Shown here one piece after another: positions 34,480 to 44,498 of a stretch of 64,000 bases of DNA. Source of the stretch: Pelomonas saccharophila_A (lineage in GTDB: Bacteria; Pseudomonadota; Gammaproteobacteria; Burkholderiales; Burkholderiaceae_C); assembly GCF_031458095.1 (NCBI RefSeq), contig NZ_JAVDXU010000001.1:496001-560000 (forward strand), in the 5' to 3' direction. A model generated the notes under the pieces. The model was not told the origin of the DNA. It made no database searches and worked only from the letters and a program-made list of their open reading frames with translations. Position 1 is the first letter of the stretch. Each line of letters begins with the position of its first letter. The translations under genes were made by a program, and so were the position numbers.

Positions 34480-35928
34480 ATGCTCAAACACGCATTCACC
34501 GCCGTGCTCGGTGCGCTCCTGCTGTCAGGCAGCGCTTTGGCCACGCCTGAAGCGCCGCCCGCGAAGCCGCGTCTCGTTGTCCTGACCGACATCGAGAACG
34601 AGCCCGACGACACCCAGTCCCTCGTGCGGCTGCTGCTCTACGCCAACGACATCGAGCTGCGCGGCCTCGTCGCCACGACCTCGGTGCACATGAAGCAAGG
34701 CGTGCATCCGGAGTCGATCAAACGGGTCATCCAGCGCTACGCCCAGGTGCTGCCCCGGCTGCGCCAGCACGACCGCGCCTACCCCGATGCCGCGCAGCTG
34801 TTGGCCCGAGTCGTGCCGGGGCAACCCGGCTACGGCCTGCAAGCCATCGGTGACGGCCGAGACACGCCCGGTTCCGAGCTGCTGTTGCGCGAGCTCGAAC
34901 GCCCCGACCCACGCCCGCTGTGGGTCAGCGTCTGGGGCGGTGCCAACACGCTGGCGCAAGCCCTGCACAGCCTGCGGCGCACGCACCCGAAAGAAGCCGT
35001 CGACGCGGCGGTCAGCCGCCTGCGCGTCTACACCATCTCCGACCAGGACGACACCGGCGCCTGGCTGCGCCGCGAGTTCCCGGCCCTCTTCTACATCGTC
35101 AGCCCCGGCAGCTATGCGCGCCCCACCTGGACCGCGATACACCGCGAGGTCGAGGGCATCGACAACCAGCACGTCAGCAACGCCTGGATCGTCCGCCACA
35201 TCCAGCAAGGCCACGGTCCGCTCGGCGCCGCCTATCCCGACATCGCCTACGGCATGGAAGGCGACACGCCCTCCTTCCTTGGCATCATTCCCAACGGCCT
35301 GAACGCGCCCGAGCATCCGAACTGGGGCGGCTGGGGCGGGCGCTACGAGCTGTACACGCCGCGCCGCGAGGACACCGACCCGGACGGCTTCACCGGCGGC
35401 GTGCCCGTTGAGCAGGAGACTCGCCCGATCTGGACCAACGCCATGGACCGCTACCGGCCCGTGGTTGCTGCCGCCTACGGCCGCCCCGTCAGGCCCGGGG
35501 AGCGCGAGTACAACGACGCGGCCGTGACGCTGTGGCGCTGGCGCGAGGCCATCCAGAACGACTTCGCCGCCCGCATGCTGTGGACGACGCGCCCGCCCGC
35601 CGAGGCCAACCACGCGCCCGTCGCGCGCCTGGCCCATGCCGCCGAGCTGCACGTGCGTGGCGGCGAGTGGGTCACCCTCGACGCCAGCCCCAGCAGCGAC
35701 CCGGACGGCGACAGCCTGAGCTTCCTGTGGATCGCCTACCCCGAGGCCGGCACGCTGAAAGCCCCGCTGCCGCTGGGCACCGAGGTCCAGGCCCGCATCG
35801 GCCTGCGCACGCCCGAGGTGGACGCGCCCGCCACCGCCCACGTCATCGTGCAGGTCACCGACAAGGGCACGCCCGCCCTCACCCGCTACCAGCGCGTGAT
35901 CCTGCACATCGAGCCGCGGGCGCGTTGA
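34480..35928 (+). CDS. Sde182-like (DUF1593) nucleoside-hydrolase-fold wall protein
   Basis: A 482-residue exported protein with a signal peptide (cleavage near residue 22, ALATP). The N-terminal domain matches the Sde182 type, a nucleoside-hydrolase-like fold: VVLTDIENEPDDTQSLVRLLLY, VWGGANTLAQAL, YTISDQDDTGAWLR. A C-terminal Ig-like domain follows (ASPSSDPDGDSLSFLW). In Saccharophagus a relative binds cellulose; enzyme activity is not established. Placed after the GH27 gene by 20 bases, so it is likely part of the same transcript. Confidence 0.85.
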   Translation: MLKHAFTAVLGALLLSGSALATPEAPPAKPRLVVLTDIENEPDDTQSLVRLLLYANDIELRGLVATTSVHMKQGVHPESIKRVIQRYAQVLPRLRQHDRAYPDAAQLLARVVPGQPGYGLQAIGDGRDTPGSELLLRELERPDPRPLWVSVWGGANTLAQALHSLRRTHPKEAVDAAVSRLRVYTISDQDDTGAWLRREFPALFYIVSPGSYARPTWTAIHREVEGIDNQHVSNAWIVRHIQQGHGPLGAAYPDIAYGMEGDTPSFLGIIPNGLNAPEHPNWGGWGGRYELYTPRREDTDPDGFTGGVPVEQETRPIWTNAMDRYRPVVAAAYGRPVRPGEREYNDAAVTLWRWREAIQNDFAARMLWTTRPPAEANHAPVARLAHAAELHVRGGEWVTLDASPSSDPDGDSLSFLWIAYPEAGTLKAPLPLGTEVQARIGLRTPEVDAPATAHVIVQVTDKGTPALTRYQRVILHIEPRAR

Positions 35929-36043
35929 GTCGGAGCCGCGGCATGCAAACACCAGCACGATGCGACGCGCCCAGCCTTGGAAGACGACGCGCCGATGAAC
36001 CTAGGAGGCTGCCAGACAACAGCCGAAAGCCAGAAAAGAACAT

Positions 36044-36991
36044 ATGACTGCGTCCTCTCACGACGACTCCAACCCGCCAACTGCCGAACCGACGCAACGG
36101 CCTCAATGGCAACGCGGCCACAACGGCTACGCGATCACCATCGCCGTGCTCATCCATTTCGCGCTGCTGGTAGCGGTGCTGTCATGGCGCGCCAAGGCGC
36201 CGCCGCCCAAGCCCCGCAATTTGCAGATCAGCATCGTCGAGGTCAAACAGCCGCCCAGGCCTCCCGAACCCCCGCCGCCCGCGCCCAAGCTGCCTGAGCC
36301 GCCGCCGCCGAGCATGCTGCCCATACCCGACCCCCCGCCCATCGAGGTGCCCAAGGTGGAGCCCGTGCCACAGGCCGCCGCGCCGTTGGTGGCGGCCGCA
36401 CCGGCGCCGGCACAGCCGGCTGTCAACGCGGCTCCCCCGCCTGCGCCGGCCGCTCCTGCGGCCAGCAGCCCGGCGCCGCCCAAGCTGTTTGAAGAATGCG
36501 CCGACTCGCCCGACCGCAAGATGATTGCGGAGGTGTACCGCCTGCGACCGAGCTTCACTACGGTGAAGGACATTCGCCGGCTCAAGCCCATCAAGACAGT
36601 CTGCCTGGCCCAGCTCGACGTCACGCCGCGCAAATTCACTGACGGGTTCCCGGGGCTGGACGTGAACGAATGGTTCGCGCTGGACATCCGCTTCACCGTC
36701 AACATGCCGCAGGACATCACCATGGAGCTCATGCTGCTGTCCGACGACGGGGCCATCCTTACCGTGGACGACGAGGAAGTGATCAACAACGACGGCATCC
36801 ATGCCCCGGAGCCGGTGATGGCCACCGTGAAGCTGGCCAAGGGCCTGCGCAATTTCCGCGTGCGTTATTTCCAGGGACCGGCCCCGGATCTGGCTCTGAT
36901 GCTGGGCTGGAAGAAGCCGGGAATGGCCGACTTCCAGTACATCCCACAACGGCTGCTCGGGCGTCCCGCAGCCGCTTCGGCACCGCGATAG
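36044..36991 (+). CDS. TonB-like inner-membrane protein with C-terminal PA14-like domain
   Basis: A 315-residue protein with a cytosolic head, one membrane segment at about 28-48 (YAITIAVLIHFALLVAVLSW), and a long Pro/Ala-rich spacer (about 52-150), the usual layout of TonB. In place of the TonB C-terminal domain, residues about 205-300 resemble a PA14 sugar-binding fold: MELMLLSDDGAILTVDDEEV, INNDGIHAPEP, GLRNFRVRYFQGPAPDLALM. Cys155 and Cys184 might pair. It may sense or hold glycans in the periplasm rather than transmit energy. It ends the plus-strand block. The PA14 call is by motif only. Confidence 0.65.
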   Translation: MTASSHDDSNPPTAEPTQRPQWQRGHNGYAITIAVLIHFALLVAVLSWRAKAPPPKPRNLQISIVEVKQPPRPPEPPPPAPKLPEPPPPSMLPIPDPPPIEVPKVEPVPQAAAPLVAAAPAPAQPAVNAAPPPAPAAPAASSPAPPKLFEECADSPDRKMIAEVYRLRPSFTTVKDIRRLKPIKTVCLAQLDVTPRKFTDGFPGLDVNEWFALDIRFTVNMPQDITMELMLLSDDGAILTVDDEEVINNDGIHAPEPVMATVKLAKGLRNFRVRYFQGPAPDLALMLGWKKPGMADFQYIPQRLLGRPAAASAPR

Positions 36992-37308
36992 CCCGGTTGC
37001 AGCCAAATCATCCAGCCTCCTGACACGCTCTTCGCCACCCGCAGCAGGTTTTTGATGGCGTGCCGCGGACCGGGCGCTGGACGTGGACGGCCAGCAGTTT
37101 GATGCAGGCCAAGGGCAGAACGTTGACTTGGGAGTGTTCATGAGAGCATCGCGCATCGCACGTTTCGCAGACGTCGGACAGATGGCCCAGGAGCTGATCG
37201 ACAAGCAACGCGACGAAGCCACGCTCCGCGCAATGGTCGAACAGCGGGCAAAACTGCGGCAGCGCGTGCATCCTGAAGGCAATCACGAAGCGCTGGCGCG
37301 CGACGCGT
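36992..37308. other. Gap between the two converging blocks
   Basis: About 317 bases where the plus and minus blocks meet. A short plus-strand frame (37083-37334) starts MDGQQFDAGQGQ but shows no domain and overlaps the GH51 end. No clear two-way terminator hairpin was seen. Confidence 0.4.
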
Positions 37309-38856
<1,548 letters not shown>

Positions 38857-38901
38857 TTCAGGTGGGCGCAATTGGAGTGAGGCGCAATGCAGTCGGTCGT
38901 G

Positions 38902-40527
38902 TCAGCGGCCATCCTTCTCTTGCGCCACCCGGTAGTAGTCAAAGTCCACGCGGCCGCCAGCGGTCTGGGTCGAGAAATAGAAGAGGCCGTAGCGATATCC
39001 CATGAAGTGCGGGAACGTGTACGCGAGGCGCGAGGGACGACCGATGGGGGTCCAGGTCTTTCCATCCAGGCTGTAGGAGAAGCGGGCCAACTCGGGTGCG
39101 GGCTCAAACTCGCAGTCGACCCTGAGGTGGACGGTGTTGCCGGCCAGGGGAATGGACGCGACTTCCTCGGGCTTGTCGGTTTCGGCGCTCACCATCACGA
39201 GCGATCTGGCGCCGTCGCTCATCTTCACGCCCACGAATCCGTACTGCCTCTGAAACGCGGCGATGCCGGCCCAGTCGCCGTCTTTCATGCCGCTCACGTC
39301 GATGCGGGTGGTGGCCGAGCTGTGGGGGCCAAACGTGCGCTGGGTGAGTGTGTTCCGGGCTTCGAGCAGCGTTTGAACGGTCCGGCTGGTGGTGAAGCTC
39401 ATGTGTCCCGGGCGCCAGGTGAGCGACCAGTCACGCGGCTCGGGGTTGTGATTCCATTGCCAGGCCAGGGGCAGGGCGGGGTCGCCCGGCCGGCGGTCGA
39501 ATTCGTCCGAGGCGACGATGCCGGAAGCCCCGGAAACGCCCTGCGTGCCAGCGGGGATGTCGAGCGTCATGGGCACCTTGCCGTCCTTGCCGAGCACGGG
39601 CCAGCCGTCCTTCCAGGTCACGGGCACGAGGTAGGGAATGCGACCGACGGCGCCGTTGTCCTTGAACAGATAGGCGTACCACTTGCCTTCCGGCGTGTCG
39701 ATGAGGCCGCCCTGGGCGATGCCGCGGTCATCGAGCGCGATGCGACTCTCGTAGGGACCATCGATGCTGTCGGCGCGGCTGACGATGACGGTGCGCGCCC
39801 ACCGGCTTCCGGGCGAAGCGATGTTGAAGAGGTAGTAGCGGCCGTCCACCTTGAGAAGCTGCGAGCCCTCGCCATTGAGCCCGCCCTGGTCGGTGCCGAA
39901 GACGGTGTTGACGTTCTCGATGAGAACCTTGTTCACGCCGCCGGGCTTGACGCCGGAGAGGTCGGGTTTGAGCTCCATGAGCGTGATGCGACCGCCCCCG
40001 TAAACCATGTAGACGCGACCGTCATCGTCGAAGAACAGGCTGTGGTCGTGCATCAAAGGCTCGAAATTCGTCTCCTTCCACGGGCCGCGTTCTGGGTCGC
40101 GCGTCGTGTAGACATGGGTACGTCCACCGCTGGTGGCGGCGAACGTCGAGGCATAGAACACGCCATCGTGATAGCGCAGGCTGCTCGCCCAGGAGCCTGC
40201 ACCGTAGGCGTTCTTGCCGTTCTCGAGGCGGAAGGCTTCGTTGTCGGCCAGGGTCTGATAGGCGTAGGAGGCCATGCTCCAGTTCACCAGGTCCGTCGAC
40301 TTCATGATCGGCAAGCCCGGGCTCATGTGCATCGTCGTGCTGCTCATGTAGTAGGTCTTGCCCACACGGATGATGGCGATGTCCGGGACGTCGGCCCAGA
40401 TCAGGGGGTTGTGGGCAGGAGTCGCCTGTGCCGACTTCGCAGCTGGAGCCGCCCCTGTCGCAAGAACGGCCTGTGACCCGACGGAGAGGATGAGGGCCAT
40501 CAGCAGGGAAAAAATCAGGCGGTTCAT
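38902..40527 (-). CDS. GH43 (subfamily 12-like) arabinofuranosidase/xylosidase
   Basis: A 541-residue exported glycosidase. Signal peptide MNRLIFSLLMALILSVGSQA; the ATG 15 codons upstream (40572) would give a longer basic head. The five-bladed catalytic propeller carries ADVPDIAIIRVG (base Asp), HDHSLFFDDDGR (middle Asp) and LNGEGSQLLK (acid Glu). A C-terminal concanavalin-like sandwich follows (SDEFDRRPGDPALPLAWQWN and FSYSLDGKTWTPIG). These act on xylan side chains or xylo-oligosaccharides. It is closely related to the GH43 at 42354. Confidence 0.88.
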   Translation of the reverse strand: MNRLIFSLLMALILSVGSQAVLATGAAPAAKSAQATPAHNPLIWADVPDIAIIRVGKTYYMSSTTMHMSPGLPIMKSTDLVNWSMASYAYQTLADNEAFRLENGKNAYGAGSWASSLRYHDGVFYASTFAATSGGRTHVYTTRDPERGPWKETNFEPLMHDHSLFFDDDGRVYMVYGGGRITLMELKPDLSGVKPGGVNKVLIENVNTVFGTDQGGLNGEGSQLLKVDGRYYLFNIASPGSRWARTVIVSRADSIDGPYESRIALDDRGIAQGGLIDTPEGKWYAYLFKDNGAVGRIPYLVPVTWKDGWPVLGKDGKVPMTLDIPAGTQGVSGASGIVASDEFDRRPGDPALPLAWQWNHNPEPRDWSLTWRPGHMSFTTSRTVQTLLEARNTLTQRTFGPHSSATTRIDVSGMKDGDWAGIAAFQRQYGFVGVKMSDGARSLVMVSAETDKPEEVASIPLAGNTVHLRVDCEFEPAPELARFSYSLDGKTWTPIGRPSRLAYTFPHFMGYRYGLFYFSTQTAGGRVDFDYYRVAQEKDGR

Positions 40528-40704
40528 GAGACGGGTGGGACGGCGGCTCGGGCTGCCAGGGTGCTTGTGCATGTTTTGTCTGCGGAGTACTTGTTGCGTG
40601 CCAGCGCATCGGTCGCTGAATGCGGCTCAGGCCTGCCGCCGCGCTCTCGCGGGCGGCGGCCAGGCGCAGGCTGGCGCAGGCTGTCTGCGGCGGTTTCAGC
40701 CCAT
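40528..40704. other. Spacer between two GH43 genes
   Basis: A 177-base spacer rich in inverted GC patterns (GGCGGCGGCC, GCGGCGG). No convincing promoter or terminator can be named by eye. Confidence 0.3.
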
Positions 40705-42297
40705 TTAGCGCGCGTAAAGCGCGAACGCGAAGTCCGCGGTGCGGCCGCTCTCACGGTCCTTCAGCGGCCGGTCGTCCATGCTGGCCTCGCCGTCGGCATA
40801 GACGTCGCTGCGGCTGGCGCGCAGATTGATCGTCAGCGCGTCCTTCTCGCCCTGCAGCGCCAGTGCGTAGCGGCGACCCGACTTCAGCACGACGGCCGGA
40901 TGGGCGCTGAAATCAAAGCTCAGCAGCCCCGCCCCTTGCGGCCGGTAGGCGATGGCCAGACCCTCACCGGCGCCGAGCAGTTCGGTGCCGGCCTCCACGT
41001 CGCGCAGTGACAGCCGCAGCGAGTGCGTGGCATCCGTGCCATGGCCGTCGCCGGCGTACAGGCTGAGCCGGCCCAATGGGATGTCAGCGCGCGGCACGAA
41101 GGTCTGCGCCAGGCGGCCGGCGCCGCCGCCGTCGCGGTGGAAGCCCACGGGCTCAGGGGCCTGCTCGAAAGGCCGGGTGACGGAAGCCAGCGCCGGGCTG
41201 CCCGGCCAGGTGTCGGGATAGCCCTGAGCGAACTGCTGGACGGCCACGCGGGGGTCGGAGCGGCCCGGGTCGGGCAGCGCGGGCGCCTTCCCGGTGGGCG
41301 GCTTGGGCGGCGTGCTGATGCCGGCCTCGGTCTGCGTGACGGGCCACATGCGGCCGTCGGCGTCGTAGTAGAGGTACTCCATCGTGACGGAGCGGCGGTT
41401 GCCGTTGCCCTTCTGGCCGTCGGTCAGCGTCACCGCGCCGTTGTGATAGAAGAGGTAGGACTGGCCCTTGAAGTCGTCGAGGATGCCGGCGTGGATGGTG
41501 AAGCTGTCTTTCGTCGGGCCGGTCAGCACGCCCTGGTAGGTCCAAGGCCCGCGCGGGCTGGGCGCGGTGGCATAGGACAAGTGCTCCCAGACGTTCTGGT
41601 GCGCCATGGAGGCGTAGGTCATGTAGTACAGACCCTTGCGCTTGGACAGCCACGGCCCCTCGGTGTAGTTGGGCAGCGCGATCTTCTCGATGGGGCCGTC
41701 CAGCTCGGTCATGCTGGCCTTCAGCTTCGCCAGGTAGAGCACCGGGTTGCCCCAGGCCAGCCAGGCGGTGCCGTCGTCGTCGATGAAGACGGTGGGGTCG
41801 ATGTCGTTCCAGTTGTAGGGCCCGGGCGTCGTGGCATCGGTAACCAGCGCCGAGCCGCGCGCGTCCTTGAACGGCCCCAGCGGGTTGTCGGCCACCGCCA
41901 CGGCGATGGCCTTGCCTGGGTGGCTGTCGTCGTGCTGCACGGTGGCGTAGAAGTAGAAGCGGCCGTTGCGCTGCACCACCTGTGCGGCCCACGCATCGCC
42001 AATCGCCCACTTGAAGTCGGTGGGCTTCATGAAGGCGCCGTGGGCGGTCCAGTGGCGCAGGTCCTTGGACGAATAGGCCAGCCACTCCTTCATGAGGAAG
42101 AAGTCGTCGCCCTTGGCCTCGTCACGGCCGACGTAAAGGTAGACCGTGTCGCCCACGAGCAGCGGCGCGGGGTCGGCGGTGAAGCGGTCGCGCAGTATCG
42201 GATTGGCGCCGGGCGGCGGTTCCGCGGCTGGCGCGGAACCGCAGGCGAGCGCGGCCCCGCAAAGAGTGACGAGAGGCAGCAGATTGAAGAGGCGCAT
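40705..42297 (-). CDS. GH43 (subfamily 1-like) beta-xylosidase lipoprotein
   Basis: A 530-residue GH43 enzyme. The leader MRLFNLLPLVTLCGAALACG has a lipobox-like ALAC, so it may be a lipoprotein. Catalytic marks: RFTADPAPLLVGDTVYLYVG (base Asp), YNWNDIDPTVFIDDDGTAWL (middle Asp) and NYTEGPWLSKRKGLYYM (acid Glu). From about residue 350 a second domain resembles a beta-sandwich carbohydrate-binding module (ETFVPRADIPLGRLSLYAG-like). It probably cleaves xylo-oligosaccharides near the cell. Confidence 0.88.
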   Translation of the reverse strand: MRLFNLLPLVTLCGAALACGSAPAAEPPPGANPILRDRFTADPAPLLVGDTVYLYVGRDEAKGDDFFLMKEWLAYSSKDLRHWTAHGAFMKPTDFKWAIGDAWAAQVVQRNGRFYFYATVQHDDSHPGKAIAVAVADNPLGPFKDARGSALVTDATTPGPYNWNDIDPTVFIDDDGTAWLAWGNPVLYLAKLKASMTELDGPIEKIALPNYTEGPWLSKRKGLYYMTYASMAHQNVWEHLSYATAPSPRGPWTYQGVLTGPTKDSFTIHAGILDDFKGQSYLFYHNGAVTLTDGQKGNGNRRSVTMEYLYYDADGRMWPVTQTEAGISTPPKPPTGKAPALPDPGRSDPRVAVQQFAQGYPDTWPGSPALASVTRPFEQAPEPVGFHRDGGGAGRLAQTFVPRADIPLGRLSLYAGDGHGTDATHSLRLSLRDVEAGTELLGAGEGLAIAYRPQGAGLLSFDFSAHPAVVLKSGRRYALALQGEKDALTINLRASRSDVYADGEASMDDRPLKDRESGRTADFAFALYAR

Positions 42298-42353
42298 GGT
42301 GAGGTGTGAACTTTCAATAGGTTGTCGCAGGTGAATCGCCGTGCCGCGCCTTC

Positions 42354-44426
42354 TTACTGCGACCAGATAAAGCGCGCGCCATCGCTGTTGTCCGGCATGG
42401 GGCCGGGGCTGTCGGCCCGGATATCTCCCGTCTGCGGATCGATGCGCAGGAAGCGGTTTGTGGTCAATGACATCAGCACGAGTTCCCCCGTTGGCGTTTC
42501 AATCCATTGGAAGGTTTGTGCCGTGCCGGACTGGCGGGCCATGAGCATCACGCCTCCGTCCTTATCGACCGTGACAAAGCGTCGGCCCGCTCGCAGAGCG
42601 ACGCGGCCCACTTTGCGGTCGGCGATCACGAATCGCGTCGGGATACCCGAGGTCAGGCGCCCATCGCTGGCCGCCAGTCCGGTCGTCGCGCGAAACGATG
42701 TCAGCCAGATCGATTGGCCGTAGGGAATGGGCCGCATCAGGCCGTGTGTATATGGCTGATTCACGTCGATGCTGTCGAAGTCGGCAAAGCCGCCCTCGGC
42801 GCCGGTCGTGTTGTAGTTGAACAATCCATAGCGAACGCCCTGGAAGGTGAAGGTCTGGTAGAGCATCACGACCTCGTTGCCGATAGGCGTGAAGGTGGTG
42901 CCGTCAACCGAATAGCTGAAGCGCGCGAGTTCGGTGAGGAAGTCGCAATCGGCACGCAGCCAGATGCGCGTCCCGGTCACCTTCACCCTCACCCGCTGGT
43001 CCAGGCGCTGGTCATGGAAAACGACGTTGAGTTCATCGGCGAGTTTCTCGACGCCCAAAGTCGCATAAGGGAGATTGAGCAGGCCCAGGCCGGCGGTGTC
43101 GCCCGGCTTCAGGTTCGACGCATCAAGCAGGACGGTCGGCGTCGACATCGGGCCGATGGCCCGCTGCGTCAGCGTGTTGCGCGCGTCGTAGAACGAGGTT
43201 GCCGGCAGGGCGTGAAGCCGCAGGAACCCCGGCCGTTCCGACAACGACCACTTGTCGTCGACGGGGACATGGTTCCATTGCCAGATCGGCTGGAGCTGCC
43301 GCGTCGAAAAATCGTCGCTGCGCTGAAAGGGCACGTGCACCGGCTGCGGCGTGGTGGTCTTGGGCTTCACCCAGGTCCGCGGCGTGCGTGTCAGATTGCC
43401 CGGCAATCCGAAGTAGGGCCAGCCGTCTTTCCAGGTGATGGGAGACAGGCTGAGTAGGCGGCCGACGGAGTTGAAGTCCATCATCGAAAAGCCCCACCAT
43501 TCGCCCGCTGGCGTCTGGACGATGCCCCCCTGGTGCAATGCCAGGCTGTGTTTGGCGGCGGGGTCAGGCCCCCAGGTCTCGAACGGCGGCTCGGGGCTGC
43601 CCAGGCGCTTGCTTGACGCCATGCCGAAGTCCTCGTGCAGGCTGATCGCTTGATGGACCTCGTACGGCCCCAGCACATGATCCGCCCGTGCCGCCGGCAT
43701 GCGAAAGCCGCCCGCGTAATTGGCGCTGATGATGTAGTACTTGCCGTCGATCTTGTAGAAGTGCGCGCCCTCCCCCATGCCGGCGTCTTTGGTGAACAAG
43801 ACGCGCTCGGTGCCCGGCACGACGTCGGTCAGGTCGTCCGTCAGCTGGGCCAGGCGCATCGTCTGGTGACCCCAGACGACGTAGGCCCTGCCGTCGTCGT
43901 CGAACAGGACGGACAGGTCGTGGAAGCCGCGCTTCATCGGCGTGCGCGTCCAGGGACCCTTCGGATCGGTGGCCGTGAACATCTGGGTCGCCTGGCCGTT
44001 GACGTTCGCGAAGATGTAGAACTTGCCTGCGTGGTAGCGCAAGGACGGCGCCCAGATGCCCTGGCCGTAGATGTGCTTGCCGTCCTCCAGCCGGTAGGCC
44101 GGACCGAGGTCGAGCCTGTCCATGGCATAGGCGACGAACTCCCAGTTGACCAGGTCCTTTGAGCGCAGGATAGGCAGGCCCGGCATCGCGTGCATGGTGG
44201 TGCCGGTCAGATAGAACCAGTCGCCGACGCGAATCAGGTCCGGATCCGAAAACTCGTCATAGAACAGGGGATTGGTGAAGGTGCCGTTGCCGTTGTCCGG
44301 CGTCCAGGTCGCAGGCGCCCCGCCCTTCAACGCTGTTGCCGACACCGCGCAGGGCAGCAGCATCAAGGCGATGCATGACACCAGCCTGGATATGAAAACT
44401 GCGGGCGATCTCGACCCATGCCGCAT
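42354..44426 (-). CDS. GH43 (subfamily 12-like) glycosidase with C-terminal beta-trefoil-like domain
   Basis: A 690-residue exported GH43 enzyme. The catalytic propeller has DEFSDPDLIRVGDWFYLTG (base Asp), FHDLSVLFDDDGRAYVVWG (middle Asp) and GMGEGAHFYKIDG (acid Glu). Next is the concanavalin-like sandwich also seen in the 38902 gene, and then about 110 extra residues (VALRAGRRFVTVDKDGG, then RFLRIDPQTGDIRADS) of a fascin- or ricin-like beta-trefoil kind that could bind sugar. The ATG at 44426 is chosen as it gives a signal peptide and has AAAGG upstream; a start at 44495 overlaps the next gene slightly. Confidence 0.85.
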   Translation of the reverse strand: MRHGSRSPAVFISRLVSCIALMLLPCAVSATALKGGAPATWTPDNGNGTFTNPLFYDEFSDPDLIRVGDWFYLTGTTMHAMPGLPILRSKDLVNWEFVAYAMDRLDLGPAYRLEDGKHIYGQGIWAPSLRYHAGKFYIFANVNGQATQMFTATDPKGPWTRTPMKRGFHDLSVLFDDDGRAYVVWGHQTMRLAQLTDDLTDVVPGTERVLFTKDAGMGEGAHFYKIDGKYYIISANYAGGFRMPAARADHVLGPYEVHQAISLHEDFGMASSKRLGSPEPPFETWGPDPAAKHSLALHQGGIVQTPAGEWWGFSMMDFNSVGRLLSLSPITWKDGWPYFGLPGNLTRTPRTWVKPKTTTPQPVHVPFQRSDDFSTRQLQPIWQWNHVPVDDKWSLSERPGFLRLHALPATSFYDARNTLTQRAIGPMSTPTVLLDASNLKPGDTAGLGLLNLPYATLGVEKLADELNVVFHDQRLDQRVRVKVTGTRIWLRADCDFLTELARFSYSVDGTTFTPIGNEVVMLYQTFTFQGVRYGLFNYNTTGAEGGFADFDSIDVNQPYTHGLMRPIPYGQSIWLTSFRATTGLAASDGRLTSGIPTRFVIADRKVGRVALRAGRRFVTVDKDGGVMLMARQSGTAQTFQWIETPTGELVLMSLTTNRFLRIDPQTGDIRADSPGPMPDNSDGARFIWSQ

Positions 44427-44498
44427 GGCGCTTGACCTTTCAGGTTGATCAGTTCGAGCTGACGCCGGCGTGCGTGCAGCAGATGGTTTTCTCATGGG

